Origin: Hymenobacter sp. 5317J-9
GTDB taxonomy: Bacteria > Bacteroidota > Bacteroidia > Cytophagales > Hymenobacteraceae
NCBI RefSeq assembly: GCF_022921075.1
Contig: NZ_CP095050.1
Span: forward strand, 2,046,001-2,110,000
Reading direction: 5' to 3'
Length of the DNA: 64,000 bases
Shown here: piece by piece, positions 1 through 7,786 of the stretch
Position numbering within the stretch: the first letter of the stretch is position 1
Layout of the letters: every line of letters starts with the position of its first letter
The notes under the pieces: generated by a model
The model's input: the letters and a program-made list of their open reading frames with translations, nothing else
Database searches by the model: none
Told to the model about the DNA's origin: nothing
Translations under genes and position numbers: made by a program

Positions 1-2
1 CA

Positions 3-203
3 GTTAGTAGCGGCCCTGGTATTCCGTCGGTGCCACCGGCGGCGTTTGCCGGCGCGGCTGGACCTTACGTTGACCCCTACTTATTTGAAACCGGCTATTA
101 TGCCAGCCAGGCCGAATACAACGAGTTGCAGCGCACGGCTGCCTCACGTATCCGGCTGCGGGCTGATGCAGAAAATGCCCATCCCAAGCGCCGCCCCCGG
201 TAG
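3..203 (+). CDS. C-terminal end of an unidentified protein (partial)
   Basis: Frame 3 stays open from the window edge to a TAG at 201-203 and gives 66 residues. Composition is credible for a protein tail: a Pro/Gly/Ala stretch, then an aromatic patch (PYVDPYLFETGYYAS), a helical stretch rich in E, Q and R, and a basic end. The same DNA is open in frame 1, but that reading is rich in Cys, Arg and Pro and looks like a shadow. The start lies outside the window and no family is recognised. A weak hairpin with a T-run follows it. Confidence 0.5.
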   Translation, partial: VSSGPGIPSVPPAAFAGAAGPYVDPYLFETGYYASQAEYNELQRTAASRIRLRADAENAHPKRRPR

Positions 204-224
204 TTCAACTCAGCTGTGCTTATT

Positions 225-256
225 GCCCCGGGTGCTTCGGCAACCAGGGCTTTTTT
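225..256 (+). terminator. weak Rho-independent terminator after the partial gene
   Basis: GCCC and GGGC arms enclose a GC-rich loop and are followed by six T residues. The stem is imperfect, so strength is uncertain, but the place, just after the stop at 203, fits. Confidence 0.4.
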
Positions 257-273
257 ATGGTGTGAAAATAGAC

Positions 274-308
274 GTAGCTTATTTTTGAAATAACGAAAAA
301 TAAGCTAC
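274..308. promoter_or_regulatory. 13-bp perfect palindrome, probable operator of the XRE regulator
   Basis: The arm GTAGCTTATTTTT at 274-286 is repeated as its exact inverse complement at 296-308, with a 9-bp spacer. It ends 8 bp before the ATG of the XRE-family gene at 317. It is AT-rich in a GC-rich neighbourhood. Position and symmetry suit a dimeric HTH protein repressing its own gene. There is no T-run after it that would suggest a terminator. The operator role is inferred. Confidence 0.55.
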
Positions 309-316
309 ACTCGCTC

Positions 317-853
317 ATGCCCCGGAAATCTATTTCATCCAATACCCTAATGCAGGCTGTGCGCCGCTATTTCGGCTTGGAGCAGCAGGAATTGGCCACC
401 TATCTCGGCGTGACGCGTGCCCATGTTGCACATGTAGAGGCCGGCCGTCGTACCCTGTCCAGCGCCCTGCTGCTGCGCCTTACTCCCTTGGCCCGGCACC
501 TGCCAGCCGAATCCGAAAATGCGCCAGCCCTGACCGAAACCCTGCCGTCCTCCGCGCCAGCCCCAGACGCCCAAGAACTGGAGTGGCGGCAGCACCAGTG
601 CCGGCACCGGGCGGGGCGCCTACGCCGCGAGTTGGTCGCCCTACACCAGCGGGCTATTCACGCCGAGCGCTGGGCCGCGGCCCATCCCGAAGGGCCCGCC
701 CATGCCGCTACCCTCACTCCCGCCGACGTGGCCCGATACCACCTGCTGCGCCTGCAGGCCGAAGCCCTCGAAACCGAAGCCGCCGCGCTGGCCAGCCTGT
801 TGGAACCCGCCCGCAACTCACAATTCAGTGCTGGCGCTGATGCGGGCACGTAA
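317..853 (+). CDS. XRE-family helix-turn-helix transcriptional regulator
   Basis: The protein has 178 residues. An HTH_3/XRE-type domain spans about residues 10-60: helix LMQAVRRYFGLE, then QQELATYLGV, then the recognition helix TRAHVAHVEAGRRTLS, which matches the Cro/C1 pattern. The remainder (about 65-165) is predicted to be helical, rich in Arg, Glu and Ala, possibly coiled coil, and is not a domain I recognise; it may mediate dimerisation or ligand sensing. The gene follows a perfect 13-bp palindrome at 274-308, so autoregulation is likely. A small helical protein follows 53 bp downstream and may share the transcript. Confidence 0.75.
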   Translation: MPRKSISSNTLMQAVRRYFGLEQQELATYLGVTRAHVAHVEAGRRTLSSALLLRLTPLARHLPAESENAPALTETLPSSAPAPDAQELEWRQHQCRHRAGRLRRELVALHQRAIHAERWAAAHPEGPAHAATLTPADVARYHLLRLQAEALETEAAALASLLEPARNSQFSAGADAGT

Positions 854-906
854 GCAGGCCGGTAGGTTTGGGGCTTTACATTTTCCACTTAACCCCTACC
901 CGTTTT

Positions 907-1326
907 ATGGCTTTTGACCTCAACCTGCTTACCACCAAAGCCGAGTGCGACACCGTGCTGGCCGACCTTGCCGCTGAGCTGGATACCTACCAGCACCGCG
1001 ATTCTGCCCTGGATTATGCCGACCGGCAGGCTACCCGTACCAAGGACGACGTGACCGCCCGGCTGGCCGGCGTCGAGGCCGAAATTGCGGCCTACACCGC
1101 TATTCTGGCCACACCCAACCTTACGGCCACGTTGCGCACGCAGAACGAGAGCAAGCTGCGCCGCGCCAACGACCGCCGCGACAACCTGACCGAGCGGGGC
1201 CAGTCGCGCGCCGGAGCGGCCGCCTTCCTGGCCAGCATCGATGCCGACCAGATAGCCGCCCAGGTAGCGATACTCAGCGATGCCCAAGCCCAGGTGACCA
1301 CCCGCAAAGCCGCCCTGCCCGCGTAA
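907..1326 (+). CDS. small helical protein of unknown function
   Basis: The protein has 139 residues, starting at the ATG at 907 (MAFDLN). An in-frame start at 868 exists, but the residues before 907 look like translated leader. The sequence is almost wholly helix-forming, rich in Ala, Asp, Arg and Thr, with heptad-like stretches around ECDTVLADLAAELDTY and AEIAAYTAIL, so a coiled-coil bundle is likely. There is no signal peptide or membrane segment, which suggests a cytoplasmic protein. It lies just downstream of the XRE regulator on the same strand and is closed by a strong terminator. No family is recognised. Confidence 0.6.
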   Translation: MAFDLNLLTTKAECDTVLADLAAELDTYQHRDSALDYADRQATRTKDDVTARLAGVEAEIAAYTAILATPNLTATLRTQNESKLRRANDRRDNLTERGQSRAGAAAFLASIDADQIAAQVAILSDAQAQVTTRKAALPA

Positions 1327-1350
1327 TCGGCCCGGCCGCTAGCAAAACAA

Positions 1351-1382
1351 AAAAGGCCGCCCTTGCCGGGGCGGCCTTTTTT
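1351..1382. terminator. bidirectional Rho-independent terminator
   Basis: The arms AAAAGGCCGCCC and GGGGCGGCCTTTT flank a short loop and end in T residues on either strand. It lies between convergent genes (stop at 1326 on plus, stop at 1403 on minus) and probably serves both. Confidence 0.85.
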
Positions 1383-1402
1383 GGGTCTTAAGCACGGGCC
1401 GC

Positions 1403-2101
1403 CTAGCGCTGGCCGAAGCGGTAGCGCAGGCCCAGCGCGGCCGCGCCGGTGAGGCTGTTGAGCCCCCGGGAGGGGCGGCCGGTGAGCACCGAGTGGTTGA
1501 GGGTGTAGTCGAGGTTGAGGTCGAAGCGCGGGGTGAGGCGGTAGCGCACGCTGGCGCCCGCGCTCAACAGCAGCGTATTCTGCACGTAGCGCTGGTCGAA
1601 GTTGGTGACCTGGAGGTTATTGACGTAGCCCTGGGTTTCGGTGCCGCGGGCGTAGCCGTTGTAATGTTCTAGGGTGAGGCCGCCCAGCACGTCGAACTGC
1701 ACGCGGTGGGCGAGCTTGCGGGTGAGGGTGTAGCGGGCCAGCGCCGACACCGACGTGTTGCGCCGGGTGCTAGTGCTGGTGTAGTGGTAGTAGGCTTCTG
1801 GGGCGGCCGGGTCGGCGGTGAAGTAATAGCCTTCCACGTCGTAGCGGCTGGTGAAGCCGCTGTAGGCCACGCCCAGCTGCACGGCCAACCGCGGGCGCAG
1901 CTGGTAGCCGGCCGTGAGCTGCAGCGGCACCGGAAAGCCCTTCTCGTTCGAGAACCGGCCACCGAGGGACTGGTAGAAGCTGCCGTAGGCGCCCAGGCCC
2001 ACGTAGAATTTGGGGACGGGTGCGGGTTCGGTGGTTTGGGCGCGGCTGAGGCAGGGCAATGCCAGGAGCAGGGTGCCAAGGGCGAGACGGGGTGCGAGCA
2101 T
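1403..2101 (-). CDS. outer-membrane beta-barrel protein
   Basis: The protein has 232 residues from the ATG at 2101. The N-terminus is a clear signal peptide (basic MLAPR, hydrophobic LALGTLLLALPCL, cleavage after SRAQ). The rest alternates hydrophobic and polar residues with many Tyr, Arg and Gly, e.g. FYVGLGAYGSFYQSLGG, LTAGYQLRPRLAVQLGVAYSG and the final ALGLRYRFGQR, ending in an aromatic or basic residue as barrels do. This fits the small PorT/OmpA-like barrel families of Bacteroidota. Substrate and partner are unknown. Upstream in-frame starts would bury the signal peptide behind a Pro-rich leader, so they were not used. It diverges from the gene at 2376. Confidence 0.7.
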   Translation of the reverse strand: MLAPRLALGTLLLALPCLSRAQTTEPAPVPKFYVGLGAYGSFYQSLGGRFSNEKGFPVPLQLTAGYQLRPRLAVQLGVAYSGFTSRYDVEGYYFTADPAAPEAYYHYTSTSTRRNTSVSALARYTLTRKLAHRVQFDVLGGLTLEHYNGYARGTETQGYVNNLQVTNFDQRYVQNTLLLSAGASVRYRLTPRFDLNLDYTLNHSVLTGRPSRGLNSLTGAAALGLRYRFGQR

Positions 2102-2302
2102 GAACGGAGGCAGTAAAGGAATGAGTGGCTGCCGGGAGGAGCCTGCGGGCCCGGTAACGGTTGCATCAACGCGCCGGAAAGGGTTTTGGTGTGGGGGCCG
2201 GCCGCCGGGTGCAGGGGGAGGAGCACCCACAAATCCGGCCGCTGCACCGTCGGCCCCGGGCGCCGTTTCGTCCGGCGCAATCGACGCTTCGGCAACGGAA
2301 AA

Positions 2303-2333
2303 TTGGGGAGGAGCGGGGCGGCGGCCACTTTTG
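2303..2333 (+). promoter_or_regulatory. predicted Bacteroidota-type promoter
   Basis: TTG at 2303-2305 is followed after 20 bp by CACTTTTG at 2326-2333, close to the TTG / TAnnTTTG consensus. It would start a transcript about 35 nt before the ATG at 2376. The rest of the 274-bp divergent spacer (2102-2375) shows nothing else distinctive. Confidence 0.5.
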
Positions 2334-2375
2334 AATCATCAATCGCACAACGCTTCACCCCAACCCCCACGTCCC

Positions 2376-3080
2376 ATGAAAACCGCCGTTCTGACCCTCG
2401 CCCTGGCCGCTGCTTCTTTTGCCGCCCTGGCCCAAACGCCGGCCGCCGCCGTGGCCGCCCCCGCCACCGCCGCGCCCGCCGCCGATGCCTACACCACCAT
2501 GCTGGGCGCCACCATTGCCGAGCAAAACGCCATCACCCAGAAGGCCGACCTGCCCGCCAACATTGCCAAGCTGGAGCGCGCCGCCAGCGCCCGTCCCACC
2601 GACTGGCTGCCCCGCTACTACCAGGCCCGCGGCTACCTCAAAATGGGCTTTGCCGGCACCGACGGCGACGCCCAGGACAAGCTCTTCGACCAGGCCCAGG
2701 CCGCCCTCGACCAGGCCGCCAAGCTACCCGACGCCGAGCAGGCCGAAATCCTGGTGCTGCAGGCCTACATCTACCAGGGGCGCATCATGGTGAGCCCCAT
2801 GACGCGCGGCATGGTGTACTCGGGGCGCGTGGGCGAGGCCCTGGCCCGCGCCCAGGCCCTGGCCCCCGCCAACCCCCGCGTGTACCTGCTGCTCGGCAAC
2901 GACGCCTTCTACCGGCCCTCGATGTTCGGCGGCGGGGCCGATAAAGCCAAACCCTACTACGAAAAGGCCAAGGCCCTGTTTGCCACCTTCCGGCCCGCTA
3001 CGGCCCTGAGCCCCACCTGGGGCGCGGCCATGGCCGACGCCATGCTGGCCAAAGCCAGTGCCGCCGTGGCCGCCAAGTAA
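2376..3080 (+). CDS. secreted TPR-like helical repeat protein
   Basis: The protein has 234 residues from the ATG at 2376; a longer in-frame opening overlaps the divergent gene and lacks a signal. A signal peptide (MKTAVLTLALAAASFAALAQ) is followed by an Ala/Pro linker and then helical pairs that look like degenerate TPRs: a LERAASARPTDWLPRYYQARGYLKMG unit, a segment ending in LPDAEQAEILVLQAYIYQGR, and ALAPANPRVYLLLGND. The motif GxxDKAKPYYEKAKALF is typical of the last TPR helix. It probably acts in the periplasm as a protein-protein scaffold. It is followed by a long hairpin. The specific function is unknown. Confidence 0.65.
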   Translation: MKTAVLTLALAAASFAALAQTPAAAVAAPATAAPAADAYTTMLGATIAEQNAITQKADLPANIAKLERAASARPTDWLPRYYQARGYLKMGFAGTDGDAQDKLFDQAQAALDQAAKLPDAEQAEILVLQAYIYQGRIMVSPMTRGMVYSGRVGEALARAQALAPANPRVYLLLGNDAFYRPSMFGGGADKAKPYYEKAKALFATFRPATALSPTWGAAMADAMLAKASAAVAAK

Positions 3081-3096
3081 ACCACCCCGCCACCCC

Positions 3097-3147
3097 GCCG
3101 GCCGGAACGGGCCACCTTGCCCAAGGTGGCCGTTTCGGCCGGCTTTG
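3097..3147 (+). terminator. long terminator-like hairpin
   Basis: The arms at 3097-3119 and 3122-3143 pair almost completely (GCCGGCCG outer, CCACCTTG inner), followed by TTTGCCGTT. The T-run is weak, but position after the TPR gene and stem length suggest transcription termination. A TACTTTG box follows within 15 bp. Confidence 0.55.
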
Positions 3148-3158
3148 CCGTTACTTTG

Positions 3159-4277
3159 ATGCCTGTTTCCCTTCGCTTATCGTCTGTGCTGCCCGTGGCT
3201 TCGTCCGATTCTGCTGCTTCGTCTCTGGACGTGTTTCACCGGCCGGCCGGGTGGGCGGCCGTGCGCAAAGCCATGCGCGTCATCCTGCTCATGAGCGTGG
3301 TCATCAGCCTGCTGGTGAACCCGGGGGCGGTGCGCAGCTGGTCGGCCTTTGCCATCACCTACGCCTACACCGTGATGTACAGCACGGGGCTGTGGCTCAC
3401 CAACGGCTACGTGGTCGACTGGCTGAACCGCCGCTACACCTGGACGGTGCAGCCCGGGCGTCGGCTGCTGCTCACGCTGGCCGTGTCGCTGGGCGGCTCG
3501 GTGCTGGTGATTGTGCTCATGAACGCCGTGCTGCTGCTGCTGCTTGGCAAGCCGCTGGGGCGGCTGCTGTCGAGCAGCATGTACTGGCAGATACTCATAC
3601 CGGTGGCCATCACGGTCATTGTCTCGCTGTTCAACCACAGCCGCGCCTTCTTCCTGCAGTGGCGCGAGGCCGCCGTGCGGGCCGAGCGCCTCGAAAAGGA
3701 AACCGCCGTGGCCCGCCTCGACTCGCTGCGCCGGCAGGTCGACCCACACTTTTTGTTCAACTCCCTCAACGCCCTCACCAGCCTGGTGGAGGAAAACGAC
3801 CCCGCCCGGGCCGTGCGCTTCATCCGCCAGCTGAGCCAGGTGTACCGCTACGTGCTCGACTCCGAAAGCCAGGAGCTGGTGCCGCTGGCCGACGAGCTGA
3901 AGTTTGCCGAGAGCTACCTCTACCTGCAGAAAACCCGCCTCGGCGAGGCGCTGACTGTGGAAATGAGCCTGCCGCCCGCCGCCCTGGCCGGTTTCTACGT
4001 GCCGCCCCTGGCCCTGCAGCTGCTGCTCGAAAACGTGCTCAAGCACAACGCCGCCTACCAGGCCGACCCGCTGCACCTGCGCGTGTCGCTCGATGCCCAG
4101 GCCCACACCCTGACCGTGCGCAACACCCGGCGCCCGCGCCGCCTGGCCCCGGGCGAGTCGTCGGGCCGGGGCCTGGCCAACCTGGCCGCCCGCTACGCCT
4201 TCCTGACCGACCAGCCCCTGGTGAGCGGCGAAGAGAACGGCGAGTTCGTGGTGACGCTGCCGCTGCTGGTGCTGTAG
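3159..4277 (+). CDS. LytS/YpdA-type sensor histidine kinase
   Basis: The protein has 372 residues from the ATG at 3159. Four hydrophobic segments lie at about 38-55, 63-82, 103-130 and 143-158, then a linker coil and a His_kinase domain (PF06580) with the phospho-acceptor box VDPHFLFNSLN (His197). The ATP-binding part shows LLENVLKHN (N box) near 295 and a GRGLANLAARY G-box. Family members autophosphorylate this His and signal to LytTR regulators; the partner is almost certainly the gene at 4424, 146 bp away across a palindromic element. A TTACTTTG box directly abuts the ATG, so a GTG at 3186 is an alternative start. The ligand is unknown. Confidence 0.85.
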   Translation: MPVSLRLSSVLPVASSDSAASSLDVFHRPAGWAAVRKAMRVILLMSVVISLLVNPGAVRSWSAFAITYAYTVMYSTGLWLTNGYVVDWLNRRYTWTVQPGRRLLLTLAVSLGGSVLVIVLMNAVLLLLLGKPLGRLLSSSMYWQILIPVAITVIVSLFNHSRAFFLQWREAAVRAERLEKETAVARLDSLRRQVDPHFLFNSLNALTSLVEENDPARAVRFIRQLSQVYRYVLDSESQELVPLADELKFAESYLYLQKTRLGEALTVEMSLPPAALAGFYVPPLALQLLLENVLKHNAAYQADPLHLRVSLDAQAHTLTVRNTRRPRRLAPGESSGRGLANLAARYAFLTDQPLVSGEENGEFVVTLPLLVL

Positions 4278-4288
4278 GAACTGAAACG

Positions 4289-4401
4289 AAAAGAACGTCA
4301 TGCAGAGCGCAGCGAAGCATCTTTACTGCTCAAGCTAATCAAAACGATTGGTTTACTATTGCGGTAAAGATGCTTCGCTGCGCTCTGCATGACGTTCTTT
4401 T
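4289..4401. repeat. palindromic intergenic element, family A (113 bp)
   Basis: Perfect 38-bp inverted arms at 4289-4326 and 4364-4401 contain the core ACGTCATGCAGAGCGCAGCG and enclose a 37-bp AT-richer loop. Related copies lie at 16143, 30400, 31028 and 44097, and a short one at 23228. This copy splits a histidine kinase gene from its response regulator. Confidence 0.9.
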
Positions 4402-4423
4402 GTATCCAAACCACACCGTCCCA

Positions 4424-5227
4424 ATGCTCCTCCGCGCCCTCATCGTCGAAGACGAACCCCTCGCCGCCCGCCGCCTGGCCGACCTGCTGGCCCGCCAGCC
4501 CGAGCCGCTCGAAATTCTCGGCACCGCCGAGTCGGTGGCTCAGGCGGTGGGGCTGCTGCAAGCCGGCCCCGCACCCGACGTGCTGTTTCTCGATATCAAC
4601 CTGGCCGATGGCCTGAGCTTCGAGATTTTCGAGCAGGTGCCGGTGCGCTGCCCCGTCATCTTCACCACCGCCTACGACCAGTATGCGCTGCAAGCCTTCA
4701 AGGTGAACAGCGTGGATTACCTGCTCAAGCCCATTGACGAGGAAGAGCTGGCCGCCGCCCTGACCAAGCTGCGCGAGCGCCTGCCCGCCGCGCCCGCGCC
4801 GGCCGCCGCGCCGCCGGCGTTCGACCCCGCGCTGCTGGCCCAGCTCATGCAGCAGATGCAGCAAGCCACGCCGCCCGCCGCCAGCTACAAAACCCAGTTT
4901 GTGGTGCGCGTGGGCGAGCACCTGAAAGTGGTACCTGTGGAGCAGATTGCCTACTTCTTCAGCCTCGAAAAAGCCACCTTCCTGCAAACCACCGAAGGCC
5001 GCAAGTTCGTGGTGGACTACACCATGGACCAGCTCGAAGGGCTGCTCGACCCGCGCCGCTTTTTCCGCCTCAACCGCGCCTACCTGGCCCAGCAGGCCGC
5101 CATCCAGGACATCATTCACTACGCCAACTCCCGCCTCCAAACCGTGCTCAAGCCCACCGCCCCCGACGCCCAGGTGCTGGTGAGCCGCGAGAAGGTGAAC
5201 GTCTTCAAAAGCTGGCTGGACAGGTAG
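4424..5227 (+). CDS. LytTR-family response regulator
   Basis: The protein has 267 residues from the ATG at 4424. The receiver domain (1-120) has the acidic pair ED at 9-10, the phosphorylated Asp57 in VLFLDINL, the conserved Thr of FTTAYD and Lys102 in DYLLKPI. An Ala/Pro linker with a Gln/Met stretch (about 125-155) joins a LytTR DNA-binding domain (about 160-265: FVVRVGEHLKVVPVEQIAYF, then DPRRFFRLNRAYL and a final LVSREKVNVFKSWL). LytTR domains bind direct repeats in promoters. It pairs with the kinase at 3159 and is paralogous to the regulator at 5888-6688. A longer open frame upstream runs antisense-like through the kinase gene and was discarded. Confidence 0.9.
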   Translation: MLLRALIVEDEPLAARRLADLLARQPEPLEILGTAESVAQAVGLLQAGPAPDVLFLDINLADGLSFEIFEQVPVRCPVIFTTAYDQYALQAFKVNSVDYLLKPIDEEELAAALTKLRERLPAAPAPAAAPPAFDPALLAQLMQQMQQATPPAASYKTQFVVRVGEHLKVVPVEQIAYFFSLEKATFLQTTEGRKFVVDYTMDQLEGLLDPRRFFRLNRAYLAQQAAIQDIIHYANSRLQTVLKPTAPDAQVLVSREKVNVFKSWLDR

Positions 5228-5266
5228 GGGAGAAAGGAAGCGAGGGGGAGAGTAAGCAGGACGTGG

Positions 5267-5851
5267 CTACTCCATCCGCAGCCGCTTGAGTACTAAGCGG
5301 AAGCCGGGGAGCACCGGCCCGGCCACCAAATCCTGGTCGAAACCCACCACGGGGCGCACGGGCTGGCCGGGTTCGAAGATGTACACCGACTCGGTGGCGG
5401 GCGCGATGAGCCAACCCAGCCGGGCGCCGGCTTCAAGCCAGTGCTCCATTTTGCGCATGGTGTCGGTGAGGCGGTCGGTAGGCGAGAGCAGTTCCACCAC
5501 AAAATCGGGGCAAATGCGAGCAAAGCCGCGCCGGTCTTCCGAACTAAGTGCATTCCAGTTGGCCCAGGCTATCCAGCTAGCATCGGGCGAGAGCATGGCT
5601 CCGGTATCGAGGGTGAAGCCAGCGGAGGAATCGAAGGTTTTACCAAGCCCACTCTCAACGTTCCAATTAGCCAGTTGGCGGTTCAGCTCACTGTTGTAAG
5701 CACCGGTTTCGGAGTTGGTAGGCGGCATGATGGTAATTTGGTGCTGGGCATCGCGCTCAATGCGTTGGTCGCGGTTGTCCATGCAGAACTGGTAAAATTC
5801 CTCGTCGGTGAGGCGTTCGAGCACGGGGCTTTTTAGCTTGATGGCGGTCAT
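5267..5851 (-). CDS. Uma2-family (DUF820) predicted endonuclease
   Basis: The protein has 194 residues, the usual Uma2 length. The PD-(D/E)XK-like core is visible as LSPDASWI (about residue 90) followed by CPDFVVELLSPTD (about 115-127), then RKMEHWLEAGARLGWLI, the hallmark C-terminal block (K/RM..W...G..LGWLI.P). The nuclease role is inferred from the fold; few members have been tested, and the family is expanded in Cyanobacteria and Bacteroidota. It lies 36 bp downstream of the second LytTR regulator on the same strand, between two convergent LytS/LytTR systems, and may be read with the upstream pair. Confidence 0.8.
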   Translation of the reverse strand: MTAIKLKSPVLERLTDEEFYQFCMDNRDQRIERDAQHQITIMPPTNSETGAYNSELNRQLANWNVESGLGKTFDSSAGFTLDTGAMLSPDASWIAWANWNALSSEDRRGFARICPDFVVELLSPTDRLTDTMRKMEHWLEAGARLGWLIAPATESVYIFEPGQPVRPVVGFDQDLVAGPVLPGFRLVLKRLRME

Positions 5852-5887
5852 GGCAAAGCAAGTTGGAATACCAATATACGTCGGAAC

Positions 5888-6688
5888 CTACCCTTCCAGC
5901 CAGGCTTTCAGGGCCGGGGCTTTCTCGCGGCTCACCAGCACTTCTTCGGCCGGGGCGGGGTGCAGCTCCACCAGCAGCTTGCCGCCAAAGTGCGGAAGCA
6001 GGCGGCGCACGGCCGGCAGGTGGGCAATGACCTGGCGGTTGAGGCGGAAGAACTGGGCGGGGTCGAGCAGGCCTTCGAGCTGCTCCAGGGTGTAGTCGAG
6101 CACGAAGCGGCGCCCGTCGGCGGCCACCAGCGTCACGGTCTCGTGGCGGCTGATAAACCAAGCTGCTTCGGCCACGGGCAGGGGCAGCAATTGCTCGCCC
6201 TGGCGCACCAAAAACCGCGTTTTGTAGGGCCGGCCGGGGCGGGGCAGGGCGTCTAGGAGGCGCTCCAGGTTGGAGGTGGCCGGCGGAAGGGCCGCGCTAT
6301 CGGCGTTGCCTGGCTCGGCGGGCGGCGATGCGCCGGGCCACTGGCGCAGCTTGGCGAGGGCCGCCTGCAGCTCGGCCAGCTTCACCGGTTTCAGCAAATA
6401 CGCCACGCTGTTGGCCTGAAACGCCCGAATGGCATACGCATCAAACGCCGTGGTGAAAATGACCGGGCTGGGCACCACGGCCTGCTCCCAGATTTCCAGG
6501 CTGAGGCCATCGGCCAGCTGAATGTCGCTGAGAATGAGGGTGGGAGCGGGGTGGGCGGCCAGCCAGGTCAGGGCGCTGCTCACGGTGTCGAGCACGGCCA
6601 CCACCCGCGCTTCGGGCGCGGCCTGGGCCACGAGGCGCTGGAGGCGTTCGGCGGCCGGGTATTCGTCTTCGAGCAGCAGAATGGTCAT
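5888..6688 (-). CDS. LytTR-family response regulator
   Basis: The protein has 266 residues. The receiver has the acidic pair ED at 7-8, Asp55 in LILSDIQL, FTTAFD and YLLKPVK. After a Pro/Ala-rich linker, the LytTR domain (about 155-262) shows TRFLVRQGEQLLPLPVAEAAWF, DPAQFFRLNRQVIAHL and a final VSREKAPALKAWLEG. Its layout matches the regulator at 4424-5227 almost block for block, so they are paralogues. The start codon overlaps the kinase stop (6685-6688), giving translational coupling of a kinase-regulator pair. Confidence 0.9.
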   Translation of the reverse strand: MTILLLEDEYPAAERLQRLVAQAAPEARVVAVLDTVSSALTWLAAHPAPTLILSDIQLADGLSLEIWEQAVVPSPVIFTTAFDAYAIRAFQANSVAYLLKPVKLAELQAALAKLRQWPGASPPAEPGNADSAALPPATSNLERLLDALPRPGRPYKTRFLVRQGEQLLPLPVAEAAWFISRHETVTLVAADGRRFVLDYTLEQLEGLLDPAQFFRLNRQVIAHLPAVRRLLPHFGGKLLVELHPAPAEEVLVSREKAPALKAWLEG

Positions 6689-7734
6689 GGCAGGCGGGGG
6701 GCCGGGGCGGGCAGCAGGGGCAAGTCTACCACAAATTTTCCGTCGGCGACGCGGGTTTCCACCGGCTGCGCGGCCCCGAGCAGGGCGTAGCGGCGGCGCA
6801 CGTTGGCCAGGCCCGTGCCGGTGCCGGGGGCCAGGCCGGCGGGGCGGGGCCGCAGCGTGTTTTCGACGCGCAGCACGGCGGCGGTTTCATCGGCGCTCAG
6901 GCGCAGGTGCAGGGGGTGCTCGCGCGAGGCCACGTTGTGCTTCAGCGCGTTCTCCACCAGCAGCTGCACGCTGAGGGGCGCCACATGGCGGGCCAGCGCG
7001 GCGGGCGCCACCGTCATTTCCACCACCAGGTTATTGCGAAAGCGGGCCTTGTGCAGCCCCAGGTAGGTTTCCACAAATTCCAGCTCCTCGACCAGCGGCA
7101 CTGTGGCGCGGCCTTGGGCCAGCAGCACGTAGCGGTACACGTCGGCCAGGTGCTCCACAAACTGCTGGGCGGGCTCGTTCTCGGGCTCGATGAGGGCGGA
7201 GAGCGTATTGAGGGTATTGAACAGAAAATGCGGGTCGAGCTGGCCCTGCAGGGCGTCGAGCTGGGCCTGGGTGGACGCCCGGGCCAGGTGGTCGGCGCGG
7301 TGCAGGTTGGCCTTCCACTGCTCGAAGAAATACATGGCTTCGTAGAGCGTGAGCACGCCCACGGTGGGCACCAGGCTGAAACGCGTGCCCTGCCACAGCG
7401 CGGCCGGCGTGAGCGGAAAGTAGTCGGGGCGCAGCCAGTGCAGGGGCAGCGTGAGCACGAGCGTGGCCGCCGCCGTCACCAGCAGGGCCAGGCCGGCCAG
7501 CACCCAGAGGCGGCGCGGGGTTTGCTCGGGGCCGGGAAAGCGCCCGAGCAGCCCCCGCCACAGCTGGAAGTTGCTCAGCCAGTAGCCCGTGGTGAAATAC
7601 AGCGAAATCAGCCAGCTCACCAACACGTCGGGCCAGCTTTTGTCGGGTTGGCCCACCAGGCTGAAGGCCGTAATCAGCGCGCTCAGCAGCGGGATGCCTA
7701 GGAGCACAAAACGGCGGTCATGGCGGCGGAGCAT
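6685..7734 (-). CDS. LytS/YpdA-type sensor histidine kinase
   Basis: The protein has 349 residues from the ATG at 7734; the open frame extends upstream but without a plausible N-terminus. Four hydrophobic segments (about 9-27, 36-55, 76-98, 118-136) precede the phospho-acceptor box LDPHFLFNTLN (His169). The N box LVENALKHN and the TGLANVRRRYALLG segment complete the ATP-binding domain. It is a paralogue of the kinase at 3159 and forms an overlapping operon with the regulator at 5888-6688. The signal sensed is unknown. Confidence 0.87.
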   Translation of the reverse strand: MLRRHDRRFVLLGIPLLSALITAFSLVGQPDKSWPDVLVSWLISLYFTTGYWLSNFQLWRGLLGRFPGPEQTPRRLWVLAGLALLVTAAATLVLTLPLHWLRPDYFPLTPAALWQGTRFSLVPTVGVLTLYEAMYFFEQWKANLHRADHLARASTQAQLDALQGQLDPHFLFNTLNTLSALIEPENEPAQQFVEHLADVYRYVLLAQGRATVPLVEELEFVETYLGLHKARFRNNLVVEMTVAPAALARHVAPLSVQLLVENALKHNVASREHPLHLRLSADETAAVLRVENTLRPRPAGLAPGTGTGLANVRRRYALLGAAQPVETRVADGKFVVDLPLLPAPAPRLP

Positions 7735-7786
7735 GGCAACAAGCGTAAGGCCGGCAAGTGCGGCGCGGGTAAAAATAGCCGGTTTG

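Noticed and set aside
3251-4423. open frame upstream of, and continuous with, the LytTR regulator
   Set aside because: It runs out of frame through the kinase gene and the palindrome; a receiver domain begins normally at the ATG at 4424.
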